A stretch of DNA of 64,000 nucleotides from Streptomyces iakyrus (GTDB lineage: Bacteria; Actinomycetota; Actinomycetes; Streptomycetales; Streptomycetaceae). Shown piece by piece: positions 17,721 to 26,208 of the stretch. The notes beneath the pieces are model-generated. The model was not told the DNA's origin, ran no database searches, and saw only the letters and a program-made list of their open reading frames with translations. Position 1 is the first letter of the stretch. Each line of letters begins with the position of its first letter. A program made the translations under genes and the position numbers. The stretch is taken from positions 1 to 64,000 of the forward strand of contig NZ_JNXI01000010.1 of assembly GCF_000717055.1 (NCBI RefSeq), written 5' to 3'.

Positions 17721-19889
17721 TCAGGCGGCGCGCTCCTCCTCGGCGGCCTTCAGCGGCACCTGCGGCCCGTTCGACTCGCGCAGCCAGCGCCGCAGCACCC
17801 GGTGCACCTGCTCGGCTCCCACCAGTTCCTCGCCCTCGCCGACCGGCGCGGAGACGCCGAGCGGGGACAGCAGGAAGGGTTTGCCCTGGGCGCCGCCGAG
17901 GCCGCCGTGGGAGCCGATCTGCTCCTCGAAGGCGAGGACTTCGCCGTCGGCCGGGTCGTGCAGGGAGTTGACCATGATGTCGGCGGTGTGCGGGAAGGAG
18001 TGCGTGCGGCGTATCGCGTCGGCGGCGCCCGGGCCGAACGGGGCGAGCGGGCCCGGGTTGTCGTCGAGGTCGGCCAGCGGGATCTCGGCGCCGTACGCGC
18101 CGAGGACCACACCGCCGTGCTTCTCGCTGCGGACCAGCAGGAAGCCGATGCCGGGGTGGTTGGCGAGGGTCGGCAGCAGCGCGGGATGGCGGGCGTCGAT
18201 CTCCTCTTTGCTCATCCGGTGCGTGACGTCCGGGAAGGAGATCAGGCCGAGGTTGCCGGAGGCCAGCACGACCGGCTCCTCGCGGCGGCCGGGGCGGTGC
18301 TGCTCGCCGGACTCCTCCACGGGTATGCGCAGCGCGGCGCGGACGGCGGCGCGGGCCTCCGCCCCGCTGCGGGTGCGTTCCGCCTTGCGCGGCACGGGCA
18401 TGCCGCACCCGGCCCGCACCAGGTCGCCGAGGGTGAGGCCGTAGCGGGAGCGGAAGGTCTCGCCGGGGCTCTGGCCGTGGTCGGAGAGCACGACGATCCG
18501 GTAGGGGCGCGGGGCGTGCTCGGCAACGTTCTCGATCAGGGCGAGCGAGCGGTCGAGACGCTCCAGGACCTTCTGCGCGTCGCGGCTCGCGGGGCCGGAG
18601 TGGTGGGCGACCTCGTCGTAGGCCACCAGGTCGGCGTAGACGGCGGTGCGGCCGGCGAGCATGTCGCCCGTCACCGCGGCGACGACGACGTCCCGCTCGA
18701 CGACGGTCGCGAAGGCGCGGACCAGGGGGTAGAGGCCGCCACGGGAGACGCGCGGGCGTTGTCTGCGCAGGTTGGCGCGGGTGGACTGGCCGATCTCCCG
18801 GCCCACCTCGGCGACGAAGGAGAGCGCTGTGCGCACGGCGTTGGCCGGGTCGGAGAAGTAGGCGAAGTAGCCGTCCCGGGAGCGGTTCTCCCGGGAGCGG
18901 CGGCGGGTGGCGATGGACAGCACGAGGGCCTGCTGGTCGGCACCGCCGCTGAACAGGTTGCCGCGGCTGGCGCCGTCGACGGTGAGCAGCCCGCCGTGCC
19001 CCGCGTACTCGACGGCGCGGCGCTGGAGTTCGGCGGCACTGGTCGGGCGGTTGCAGACGACCACTTCGCGGGTGTCCTTCTCGTACCAGCGGAAGGCGGG
19101 GACGTCGTGGTTGCTGCCGTGCAGGATGCCGAGCTGGCTGGCACCGGTCTGGCTGGACCAGTCGGTGCGCCAGGGGGTGAGCCGGTGGGTGGGGCGACCG
19201 CCGTCGCCTGTGTCGAGCCAGCGGGCCACGGTGGGCATCAGGCCCTTGCCGACGGCGTCCAGCAGGGTGTCGTGACCGACGCCGTCCAGTTGCAGGAAGA
19301 CGGTGCCGGGGCTCGGCGGGCAGGGCGGTCCCGACCGGCGGCGGCGGTCGGAGAGCCGGTACAGCCGGCGGCGGTAGGCCTCGTCGTCGCGCACGGCCAG
19401 GGCGGCGCCGGTCGCCGACGCCACGGCCGACATCACGGCGGCGACCACGACGGCGGTCTCCGGGGCGGCGGCGCCGCGCTCGGCGGGGTTGAGGTGCAGG
19501 GCGACCAGCAGCAGCGCCCCGTTCAGGAAGAACACCAGCAGTCCGAGCACGAGCGCCGGGACGAGGAGCAGGAGCCGCACGAGCAGCGGCCACACCAGGG
19601 CCGACAGCAGACCGAAGGCGCCGGCGCCGAAGGCCGCCGTGACCGCGATGTCGGTCGCGCTGTCGCCGTTCTCCGAGCGGAGCCGGAAGTCCGGGAGGAT
19701 CCCGGCGAGCACGAGCATGGTGACGGTGGAGACCGCCCACACGGCGGCACTCCGCCCGACCTGACTGGCGGCCCGCCGCCACCGCACGCCCCGCACGCCC
19801 AGCCACCTCACGTCTCCCGCCCGCAGCCGTCGCGGGCCCTCCCCCACAGTGTCCCAACGCCCGGTCGGGCCGTTTCGTCCCCAGGTCAC
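17721..19889 (-). CDS. Membrane-anchored alkaline phosphatase-superfamily phosphodiesterase
   Basis: This 722-residue protein has an N-terminal membrane region with about four helices (about 45-165), of the kind often annotated as phage-holin-like. A long domain of the alkaline phosphatase/type I phosphodiesterase superfamily follows. Metal-site-like motifs are FLQLDGVGHDTL (about 197-208), VAYDEVAHHSGP and VVLSDHGQSPGETF. The expected catalytic Ser/Thr probably lies in the DWSSQTGASQ segment. The substrate is unknown. The GTG at 19889 is the longest reasonable start, but internal GTGs up to about 30 codons in are possible. It lies 21 bases after the resolvase-like gene and may be co-transcribed with it. 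Confidence 0.85.
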   Translation of the reverse strand: MTWGRNGPTGRWDTVGEGPRRLRAGDVRWLGVRGVRWRRAASQVGRSAAVWAVSTVTMLVLAGILPDFRLRSENGDSATDIAVTAAFGAGAFGLLSALVWPLLVRLLLLVPALVLGLLVFFLNGALLLVALHLNPAERGAAAPETAVVVAAVMSAVASATGAALAVRDDEAYRRRLYRLSDRRRRSGPPCPPSPGTVFLQLDGVGHDTLLDAVGKGLMPTVARWLDTGDGGRPTHRLTPWRTDWSSQTGASQLGILHGSNHDVPAFRWYEKDTREVVVCNRPTSAAELQRRAVEYAGHGGLLTVDGASRGNLFSGGADQQALVLSIATRRRSRENRSRDGYFAYFSDPANAVRTALSFVAEVGREIGQSTRANLRRQRPRVSRGGLYPLVRAFATVVERDVVVAAVTGDMLAGRTAVYADLVAYDEVAHHSGPASRDAQKVLERLDRSLALIENVAEHAPRPYRIVVLSDHGQSPGETFRSRYGLTLGDLVRAGCGMPVPRKAERTRSGAEARAAVRAALRIPVEESGEQHRPGRREEPVVLASGNLGLISFPDVTHRMSKEEIDARHPALLPTLANHPGIGFLLVRSEKHGGVVLGAYGAEIPLADLDDNPGPLAPFGPGAADAIRRTHSFPHTADIMVNSLHDPADGEVLAFEEQIGSHGGLGGAQGKPFLLSPLGVSAPVGEGEELVGAEQVHRVLRRWLRESNGPQVPLKAAEEERAA

Positions 19890-19910
19890 GCCCCCAAGCC
19901 GGGGACGGCG

Positions 19911-20312
19911 TCAGCGCCCGTCGTAGCCGGCCGTCGGCATCGACAGCCGCCGGTGCACGCACGCCTTCATCGCCGCGTCGTACGCAGGCTCCGCATGCCC
20001 CACCGTCTCGACGCGTACACCACGACGGACGCACTCGGCGGTGAACTCCTCGACGGAGGCGAGCGCGCTCTCCAGCACCCGCCGGCTGGGCGCGACGAAC
20101 ACGTCGAGGCCGGGGCGGACGCCGTCCCACAGGGCGCCGTGGTCGGGCCGCAGGCCCCGCACGAGTAACTCCCGGCTGACCACGTAGCCCCGCTCGGCGG
20201 CCCAGCGGGCGCACATCGCGTGCTGACTGCGGGAGTCGACCAGGAACGGGTCGTCGTCCAGTTCCTCCAGCGGTGTCAGACTCGCGATCGCCGTGACCCG
20301 CACCGGCACCAT
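19911..20312 (-). CDS. Small protein resembling a degenerate serine-recombinase N-terminal domain
   Basis: The 133-residue protein follows the outline of a serine recombinase (resolvase) catalytic domain. It has a short N-terminal strand, then SRSQHAMCARWAAERGYVV (compare the usual SLE.Q...C..yA...GY.v), and later LDVFVAPSRRVLESALASVE (compare dvlvv..ldRLsRs). The N-terminal position that should carry the R-V-S catalytic serine reads IASLT, so the nucleophile and its Arg appear lost. There is no DNA-binding tail. I infer a non-catalytic protein of resolvase fold, common but unnamed in Streptomyces. It is upstream of the phosphodiesterase gene and divergent from the UlaG-like hydrolase. Confidence 0.65.
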   Translation of the reverse strand: MVPVRVTAIASLTPLEELDDDPFLVDSRSQHAMCARWAAERGYVVSRELLVRGLRPDHGALWDGVRPGLDVFVAPSRRVLESALASVEEFTAECVRRGVRVETVGHAEPAYDAAMKACVHRRLSMPTAGYDGR

Positions 20313-20395
20313 GGCGCCCCCCTCACCTCCGGTTTCGCCGCCGACCCTACCCCTGCACGTAGGCTTCGGGGGAGTCGCGCGAAGGAGGCAAAGAA

Positions 20396-21169
20396 GTGCC
20401 GGTGGAGATCACCTGGTGGGGTCACGCCACTTGCACCGTCGAGGACTCGAACGTGCGCGTGCTCACGGATCCCCTGTTCGCACGCCGGCTCGCACACCTG
20501 CGGCGCCGGCGTGGAGCGCTGCCGCCCCCGGGCGCCCCGCGGGCGGACGTGGCGCTGGTGTCGCATCTGCACGCCGACCACCTGCACGTGCCGTCGCTGA
20601 TGCGGCTCGCCGCGGGCACGCGCCTGCTCGTGCCCCGGGGCGCACGCCGGGCGGTGCCCGGTCTGCGCCGGCTCACGCACCTGCGGGTGAGCGAGGTGGC
20701 TCCCGGGGACGAGACCCCGGTCGGCGACGTCGTCGTACGGGCCGTGCCCGCGCGGCACGACGGGCGGCGGCTGCCGTTCGGGCCGCACCGCTCCCCCGCC
20801 CTCGGCTACGTCATATCCGGCGAGGCCCGGACGTACTTCGCGGGGGACACCGGCCTGTTCGACGACATGGCCAAGGAGGTCGGGCCGGTCGAGGTGGCGC
20901 TGCTGCCGGTGGGCGGCTGGGGGCCGTACCTGGGCGAGGGGCACCTGGACGCGGGCCGGGCGGCGCAGGCGCTGGAGCGGCTGGCGCCGAGCAGTGCGGT
21001 GCCGGTGCATTACGGCACGTACTGGCCGATCGGCATGGACGCCGTGCGCCCCCACGAGTTCCATGCGCCGGGGGACGAGTTCGTCCGGCTCGCGGCCCGG
21101 CACGCGCCGGCCGTGGCGGTGCACCGGCTCGGGCACGGGGAGAGCGTGCGCCTGGAAGTGGCGCGGTGA
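20396..21169 (+). CDS. Metallo-beta-lactamase-fold hydrolase, UlaG-like
   Basis: The 257-residue soluble metal-dependent hydrolase has an N-terminal ITWWGHATC strand and SHLHADHLH with metal ligands His57, His59, Asp61 and His62. FAGDTGLFDD and PVHYGTYWP supply the later Asp and His ligands. It resembles UlaG-type lactonases/phosphodiesterases. The GTG start has GGAGG upstream. Its stop overlaps the start of the DedA gene (GTGA). A second family member, of NAPE-PLD type, lies at 21889-22950 on the other strand. The substrate is unknown. Confidence 0.88.
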   Translation: MPVEITWWGHATCTVEDSNVRVLTDPLFARRLAHLRRRRGALPPPGAPRADVALVSHLHADHLHVPSLMRLAAGTRLLVPRGARRAVPGLRRLTHLRVSEVAPGDETPVGDVVVRAVPARHDGRRLPFGPHRSPALGYVISGEARTYFAGDTGLFDDMAKEVGPVEVALLPVGGWGPYLGEGHLDAGRAAQALERLAPSSAVPVHYGTYWPIGMDAVRPHEFHAPGDEFVRLAARHAPAVAVHRLGHGESVRLEVAR

Positions 21170-21819
21170 GCTGGTCCGCGCCCGTGGCGCTGACCGGTGT
21201 GTCCCTGCTCGCGGCGTCGGCCGTCACACCGGCGTCCGTGATTCCGGAATCGACGCAGCAGGCCATCGGGTATCCGACGCTCTTTCTGCTGGTGCTGGCC
21301 GGGGCTTTGGTGCCGGTGATCCCGACGGGGGCGCTGGTGAGTTCGGCGGCGGTGGTCGCCGTGCACCGGACGGCGCCGTTCTCGCTGGCGATGGTGTTCG
21401 TGACGGCGTCGCTGGCGGCGTTCCTGGGCGACGCGGCGCTGTACTGGCTGGGGCGGCGCGGGCTGAAGTCGAAGAACGGGTCGCGGTGGCTGGAGGCGAT
21501 CCGGTCGCGGGCGCCGGAGGACCGGCTGGAGCAGGCGCAGGAGAAACTCGCCGCCCACGGGGTGGCGGTGCTGGTGCTGTCGCGGCTGGTGCCGGCGGGG
21601 CGTATCCCGGTGATGCTGGCCTGTCTGCTGGCCGAGTGGCCGATGCGGAGGTTTGCCCGGGGGAATTTCCCCGCGTGTCTGGCCTGGGCCGTGACGTATC
21701 AGTTGATCGGGATTCTCGGGGGGTCGTTGTTCGACGAGCCGTGGCAGGGCGTCCTGGCGGCGGTCGTGCTGACCGTGCTGATCAGTGCGGTGCCGGCTGT
21801 GGTGCGGCGGGTGCGGTAG
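21166..21819 (+). CDS. DedA-family membrane protein
   Basis: The 217-residue DedA/VTT-domain protein has several hydrophobic helices. Family motifs include the membrane-buried GDAALYWLGRRG, and LVLSRLVPAGRIPVMLACLLAEW, which resembles the DedA R.xP motif F.RF.P..R.......AG. DedA proteins are implicated in lipid-carrier flipping, proton-motive-force maintenance and envelope homeostasis. The GTG start overlaps the stop of the preceding hydrolase gene, so the pair is translationally coupled. The gene ends 30 bases before an intergenic repeat copy (21849-21890). Confidence 0.88.
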   Translation: MSWSAPVALTGVSLLAASAVTPASVIPESTQQAIGYPTLFLLVLAGALVPVIPTGALVSSAAVVAVHRTAPFSLAMVFVTASLAAFLGDAALYWLGRRGLKSKNGSRWLEAIRSRAPEDRLEQAQEKLAAHGVAVLVLSRLVPAGRIPVMLACLLAEWPMRRFARGNFPACLAWAVTYQLIGILGGSLFDEPWQGVLAAVVLTVLISAVPAVVRRVR

Positions 21820-21848
21820 CGCCGTTCTGGGTGCGGTTGTTCCCGGGG

Positions 21849-21890
21849 TGCGGGTCGTTGGTGGTCGATCGCGCAGTTCCCCGCGCCCCT
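21849..21890 (+). repeat. Streptomyces-type intergenic repeat, copy B
   Basis: This 42-base element begins TGCGGGTC and ends GTTCCCCGCGCCCCT. It aligns without gaps to copy C at 31373-31414: 33 of 42 bases match, and the last 21 are identical. It lies between the convergent DedA and NAPE-PLD-like genes, and its final two bases overlap the stop codon of the latter. Confidence 0.7.
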
Positions 21891-22950
21891 ACGACACGTG
21901 CAGCACCTTTGACGCGCCCACCGGCATGTCCCAGAGGTTTTCCCGGGGCAGGCCCGCCTTCTCCCAGGCCGCGCGTACGCGCGTCAGGGGCTCCATGACC
22001 GGTTCCGCCGACAGGACGAACGTGCCCCAGTGCATGGGGGCCATCCTGGTCGCGCCCAGGTCCTGGGCGGCGCGGACCGCCTCCTCCGGGTCGCAGTGCA
22101 CGTCGCGCAGCCACCAGCGGGGGTCGTAGGCGCCGATGGGCAGCAGGGCCAGGTCGATGCCGGGGTAGCGGCGGCCGATGCGGGAGAACCAGTGGCCGTA
22201 GCCGGTGTCGCCCGCGAAGTAGACGCGTTGGCCGCCTTCGTCGGTGAGGACCCAGCCGCCCCACAGGCTGTGGCAGGTGTCGGTGAGGCTGCGCTTGGAC
22301 CAGTGGTGGGAGGGGACGAAGTCGAAGCGGACGCCGTCCAGTTCGGCCGCCTCCCACCAGTCGAGCTCCGTCACGCGCGTGAAGCGGCGGCGGTGGAACC
22401 AGCGCGCGAGCCCGGCCGGGACGAACACCGGGGTGTCGCGCGGGAGGCGGCGCAGCGTGGGGGCGTCCAGGTGGTCGTAGTGGTTGTGGCTGATGACGAC
22501 GGCGTCGACGGGCGGCAGGTCCTTCCAGGGGACCCCCACGGGGGTGATCCGGGCCGGGGTGCCGAGGATCCGGCGCGACCACACCGGGTCGGTGAGCACG
22601 GTCAGTCCGCCGATGCGCAGTACCCAACTGGCGTGTCCCGCCCAGGTGACGGCGACGGTGCGGGTGTCGACGCGGGGCAGCGGGGCGGGGGCGTAGGGCA
22701 GCCGGGGGATGTCGGCGAGTCCCTCCGGGCCCGGTCTCACCGCGCCCTCGCGGGCGAAGCGGGCCATGGCCTTCAGGCCCGGGAGCGGCGCGGTCAGCCG
22801 GTCGTGGAAGGTGCGCGGCCACACCCGCCGCTCGGCCAGCGGACGGGGTTCGGCCAGAGGCGGGTACGGGGGTGCGAGGGGGGACGGGAGCGCGGGCTCG
22901 CCGGGTTCCCGGGTGGTCGTGCTGGTGGTCGACTCGGACTGCTGCGTCAT
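21889..22950 (-). CDS. Metallo-beta-lactamase-fold hydrolase, NAPE-PLD-like
   Basis: The 353-residue protein resembles N-acyl-phosphatidylethanolamine phospholipase D-type hydrolases. It has VTWAGHASWVLRIGG, then SHNHYDHLD with His155, His157, Asp159 and His160, FAGDTGYG, and a closing APMHWGTF. The first 50 residues are Ser/Thr/Pro-rich and probably disordered. ATG 22950 is preferred (GGGAG eight bases upstream) over an earlier ATG at 22965. It overlaps the stop of the aminotransferase-like gene by four bases (ATGA), so the two are coupled. A phospholipid-related substrate is plausible but unproven. Confidence 0.88.
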   Translation of the reverse strand: MTQQSESTTSTTTREPGEPALPSPLAPPYPPLAEPRPLAERRVWPRTFHDRLTAPLPGLKAMARFAREGAVRPGPEGLADIPRLPYAPAPLPRVDTRTVAVTWAGHASWVLRIGGLTVLTDPVWSRRILGTPARITPVGVPWKDLPPVDAVVISHNHYDHLDAPTLRRLPRDTPVFVPAGLARWFHRRRFTRVTELDWWEAAELDGVRFDFVPSHHWSKRSLTDTCHSLWGGWVLTDEGGQRVYFAGDTGYGHWFSRIGRRYPGIDLALLPIGAYDPRWWLRDVHCDPEEAVRAAQDLGATRMAPMHWGTFVLSAEPVMEPLTRVRAAWEKAGLPRENLWDMPVGASKVLHVS

Positions 22951-24194
22951 CGAGGAGGCTCCCATCGCTGAGCTTCGTCGCGGAGATCGTCGAAGACCGA
23001 CTTCAGTCGGCTCAACGCGCGGTGCGCCTGCGGCAGTTCCAACGGCGTGGGCGAGGTGAGGCATTCCGCGCGTTCCGTGTCGGAACCGTCCACCAGTGCG
23101 CCGGTGGAGAGCCGCACGCGCGGGGCTTCGAGGTCGTCGCCGAAGCGGTGCCCGCCCGGGGCGGGCATGCCGAGGCGTGCGGTGAGGAAGTCCTCCAGTT
23201 CCTGTGCGTCGCCGACGCCGTGTGCGGTCAGCGCGGGGCGCAGCGGGGCCAGGTCCACGTACAGGTGGCGGCCGCAGCGCGGGGGCCGGGCGAGGGCGCC
23301 CGCGGCGACGACGGTGGTGTGCGCCTCGGCGGCCAGCAGCGCGTGCAGGCGCACGGCCGCCGCCAGGCGCGCGGTGACCGGTTCCGGCTCCCCCAGGGCG
23401 TACCCGGCCGCGGCGGCGACGGGCGCGGCGACGCGGGCGTCGAGGGCGGTGAGGACGTCGAGCACGCGCGCGTGGAGGTCGTCACCGTCGTCCCCGGCCG
23501 GGAAGCGGGCCACGGCGGCCGGCCAGCCGGGCGGGAGCAGCGCCCCGGCCAGGTCGGTGACGACGGTGACCCGGTCGGGCACCATCTCGGCGGGGCTGAG
23601 CAGCACGGTGTCGTGCGGGTCGTGCAGGGTGTCGCGCCAGGTCTCGTCGCTGACGAGGTGCAGGCCCTCACCCTGGACGGCCTCGACGGTCTCGTGGAGC
23701 AGTTCGGGAGGGGCGACGGTCGCGGTGGGGTCGTCTGCGACGGACAGCACGAGCAGCCGCGGGTCGCCGCCCTCGGCGCGGACCCGGCGCACGGTCTCCA
23801 GCAGGGCGTACGGGTCGGGTACACCGCCGCTCTCCGGCGGGGTCGGCACATGGAAGGCGGGCCGCCCGAGCAGGCGTGCGTACGGCGCCCACCAGGCGGC
23901 GCAGGGCCGCGGTACGAGGACGTCGCCGCCGAGGGCGGCGGTCAGGGCCAGCAGCAGGGCGGGCGAGCCGGGTGCGGCGGCCACCCGGTCCGGGTCGCAG
24001 TGCAGTCCGCGGCGGTGCCAGTAGCCGCAGGCGGCCTCGCGCAGGGCCCGGCTGCCGCCGACCGGCTCGTGGCCGCCCCGGGAGGCCGCGGCGGCGAGCA
24101 CCGCGGACAGCTCCGGCAGGACCGGCAGTCCGTCCTCGGGGAGCGACGGCCCGAACCGGACGGGGCCGTGACCTTCGGGGGCCGTGCGCCGCAT
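22947..24194 (-). CDS. Fold-type I aminotransferase-like protein lacking the PLP lysine
   Basis: The 415-residue protein has the layout of a class I/II aminotransferase: GGSRALREAACGYWHRRG near the N terminus, a TATVAPPELL region, and LVSDETWRDTL (residues 180-190), equivalent to the pyridine-ring Asp motif. A late RVRLSTGAL retains an Arg. However, the strand that should carry the Schiff-base lysine reads VVTDLAGALLPPGW (211-224) with no Lys, and the protein has only one Lys, near its C terminus. It therefore probably cannot do normal PLP chemistry. ATG 24194 has GGAGG five bases upstream. It is coupled to the NAPE-PLD-like gene. Confidence 0.75.
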   Translation of the reverse strand: MRRTAPEGHGPVRFGPSLPEDGLPVLPELSAVLAAAASRGGHEPVGGSRALREAACGYWHRRGLHCDPDRVAAAPGSPALLLALTAALGGDVLVPRPCAAWWAPYARLLGRPAFHVPTPPESGGVPDPYALLETVRRVRAEGGDPRLLVLSVADDPTATVAPPELLHETVEAVQGEGLHLVSDETWRDTLHDPHDTVLLSPAEMVPDRVTVVTDLAGALLPPGWPAAVARFPAGDDGDDLHARVLDVLTALDARVAAPVAAAAGYALGEPEPVTARLAAAVRLHALLAAEAHTTVVAAGALARPPRCGRHLYVDLAPLRPALTAHGVGDAQELEDFLTARLGMPAPGGHRFGDDLEAPRVRLSTGALVDGSDTERAECLTSPTPLELPQAHRALSRLKSVFDDLRDEAQRWEPPR

Positions 24195-24375
24195 CCGTAC
24201 CTCCGCAGTGCCAGTGCCTGGTGCCGCCGTGTCGTGTCGCCGTTGCCCTCGGCACCTGAGTACCCCGAGTGCCGCCGCCCCATGGGCGCCCGGCCGGGTC
24301 GTGACCGTCACAGCATGAGCGGGGCCGGGCCGGGGAAGCCGGGTCCTGCTGGGGCGGGCGAACGGGCCCGGAGGG

Positions 24376-25050
24376 TCAGCGGAAGGGGTCGCTCTCGCGG
24401 TTGCGCAGGCGGTGGACGGCGGCTGCGCACGCGCCCGCGATCAGCACCCCGCCCGCGACCAGGGCGGGCACGGAGTCGGTGAAGGCGCCGCCGTCACCGG
24501 CCCGCACCCCGCGCTGGACCGGTGCCGCGCCGCAGTCGGTGTGGTGGCGTTCGTGGTGGTGCGAGGGTTCGGGGCAGGGCTTGTGGGTGGGGTGGTGCGT
24601 GGGCTGGTGCGACGGCTTGTGGGATCCGCCGTGCGCCACGGTGAACGTCGCGCTCCACTCCGTGCCCTCCCCGCCGGGGGCGGCCGGGCAGATGCCGTCG
24701 ACGGTCCACGCCGAGTCCTCGCCCAGGGCGTCCGGATCGCCCTCGAAGTTGTCCGCGGAGGCGATGAGGGCCGTGCCGCGGTAGGCGGGGCCGGACACCT
24801 CGTCGTCGTTGCCGGTGACCCGCTGGAGCGGCACCGTGCCCTCGTCGAAGGCCTGTGAGGTGGCGTCGATGGTGTCGGGCGGCGGCCCCCCGGTCGGATC
24901 GCAGCTGACCGAGACGGTGACGGTGCCTCCGGGGTGGACGGTGGCGGGACTGACCTCCGCGGCCGGTTCGGCGAAGACGGCCGGCGCCGCGCCCATGAGG
25001 GCTGAGCCGGCCAGGACGGCGACGGACAGGGCGTGCAGGCTGTGGCGCAT
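24376..25050 (-). CDS. Secreted, membrane-anchored protein with His-rich segment
   Basis: The 224-residue exported protein has a signal peptide (MRHSLH, hydrophobic core, AVFAEPAAE). An Ig-like beta domain follows (SPATVHPGGTVTVSVSC...), with likely disulphide cysteines, then a His/Pro/Lys-rich region (about 145-172; repeats such as HQPTHHPTHKP and HHHERHH). One C-terminal membrane helix and a short basic tail (HRLRNRE) complete it. The His cluster could bind metal ions such as zinc, copper or nickel. There is no sortase LPxTG motif, so anchoring is by the helix. ATG 25050 was chosen over an ATG eight codons upstream because of the GGAG before it. Confidence 0.8.
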   Translation of the reverse strand: MRHSLHALSVAVLAGSALMGAAPAVFAEPAAEVSPATVHPGGTVTVSVSCDPTGGPPPDTIDATSQAFDEGTVPLQRVTGNDDEVSGPAYRGTALIASADNFEGDPDALGEDSAWTVDGICPAAPGGEGTEWSATFTVAHGGSHKPSHQPTHHPTHKPCPEPSHHHERHHTDCGAAPVQRGVRAGDGGAFTDSVPALVAGGVLIAGACAAAVHRLRNRESDPFR

Positions 25051-25176
25051 CGAGGGGACTCCTTCGGTAGTCATACCCCTCTGCCATGACAGCCCGCCCG
25101 CAGCGGGCCCGCGCGGGACCGGACCCCATTAGCGGGACAGCACCCGCCAACCGGGTGACAGCGCGCGAGCCCCGGC

Positions 25177-25971
25177 TCAGGCCACGTCCCGCATGACCTG
25201 CTCCCGCACCCGTCCGCAGCACCGGCTGATCAGCCGGGACACGTGCATCTGCGAGATGCCGAGCTCCTCGGCGATCCGGCTCTGCGTCATGTCCCCGAAG
25301 AACCGCATGTACAGGATCGACCGCTCCCGCTCGGGAAGCGCCGCAAGCCGGGCCTTCACGGACTCGCGGTCGACGACCGTGTCCAGGGCCGGGTCGTCGG
25401 ACCCCAGCGCGTCGCTCAGGGAGTAGCCGTCCTCGCTGCCGGGCAGCTCCGCGTCCAGGGACAGCGCCGAGAAGCTCTCCAGCGCCTCCAGACCGGCCCG
25501 GACGTCCTCCTCGCTCATGTTCGCGTGCTCGGCTAGCTCGGTCACGGTGGGGCTGCGCCCGGAGATGGTCTGGGACAGGTCCTGGCCGGCGATCCGCACA
25601 CGGTTGCGCAGGTCCTGGACGCGGCGGGGCACGTGCAGGGTCCACATGTGGTCCCGGAAGTGCCGCTTGATCTCGCCGGTGACGGTCGGCACGGCGTAGC
25701 TCTCGAAGGCGTTGCCGCGCTCGGGATCGTACCGGTCGACGGCCTTGACCAGGCCGAGGGCCGCGACCTGGCGCAGGTCCTCGAGGTTCTCGCCGCGGCT
25801 GCGGAAGCGTCCGGCGAGGCGGTCCGCCATGGGCAGCCAGGCCTCGACGATCTCGTCGCGGAGCGCGTCGCGCTCCGGGCCGGCGGGCATCGAGGTGAGC
25901 CTGCGGAAGGCCTCGGCGGTGTCGGGGGCGTCGTCGTGGGGGTGCCGTTTCGCGCTGGTTCGGGTCTGCAT
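25177..25971 (-). CDS. SigB/SigF-family RNA polymerase sigma factor
   Basis: The 264-residue group 3 sigma-70 factor is of the SigB/SigF/SigG type. Region 2 (about 45-110; LADRFRSRG-like, EDLRQVAALGLVKAVDRYDPERGNAF), region 3 (VPRRVQDLRNRV...SPTVTELAEHA) and region 4 (LPERERSILYMRFFGDMTQSRIAEELGISQMHVSRL) are all intact. These factors direct general stress, osmotic and differentiation genes in Streptomyces. No anti-sigma (RsbW-like) or anti-anti-sigma gene is adjacent, although a SpoIIE/HATPase protein lies at 58518-60935. It is divergent from the TPP enzyme, whose upstream region has a matching promoter-like sequence. Confidence 0.93.
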   Translation of the reverse strand: MQTRTSAKRHPHDDAPDTAEAFRRLTSMPAGPERDALRDEIVEAWLPMADRLAGRFRSRGENLEDLRQVAALGLVKAVDRYDPERGNAFESYAVPTVTGEIKRHFRDHMWTLHVPRRVQDLRNRVRIAGQDLSQTISGRSPTVTELAEHANMSEEDVRAGLEALESFSALSLDAELPGSEDGYSLSDALGSDDPALDTVVDRESVKARLAALPERERSILYMRFFGDMTQSRIAEELGISQMHVSRLISRCCGRVREQVMRDVA

Positions 25972-26143
25972 GATACGTCGCAATTCCCTTGAAAGTGCTG
26001 CGGGTTGGACGGTCACCGTGGAAGCGCATCCGCTGTGGGACAGGGCCTCGGTGGCGGCGCGCGACGTCGCTCCCACGGGCGTGCCTCCTGTCCGAAGCAC
26101 TGAGTGGCGCCTGCCCCCGGCCCCCGCCCGCAAACCCGGAGAG

Positions 26144-26167
26144 GTTTTCCGCCGTCGCGCAGGGTGA
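26144..26167 (+). promoter_or_regulatory. SigB-type promoter candidate for the TPP enzyme
   Basis: GTTT (26144-26147), a 14-base spacer and GGGTGA (26162-26167) lie 42 bases before the ATG at 26209. The pattern matches the Streptomyces SigB-type GNNT-N14-16-GGGTAN, with one -10 difference. The divergent gene encodes a SigB-type factor. Confidence 0.5.
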
Positions 26168-26208
26168 CTCGTACTGCTCTCTGTCCCCATGCGTCCGGGA
26201 GGTCGTAC

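Noticed and set aside
17721..19889. Phage holin annotation for the phosphodiesterase N-terminal helices
   Set aside because: The helices are just a membrane anchor of a large enzyme; there are no phage genes in the region.
24260..24265. GGGTAC on the minus strand upstream of the aminotransferase-like gene
   Set aside because: No GNNT box occurs at 14-16 bases upstream, so it is not a convincing SigB-type promoter.
24301..24311. GTGACCGTCAC palindrome
   Set aside because: Short and GC-rich; expected by chance in this DNA, and not placed at a promoter.
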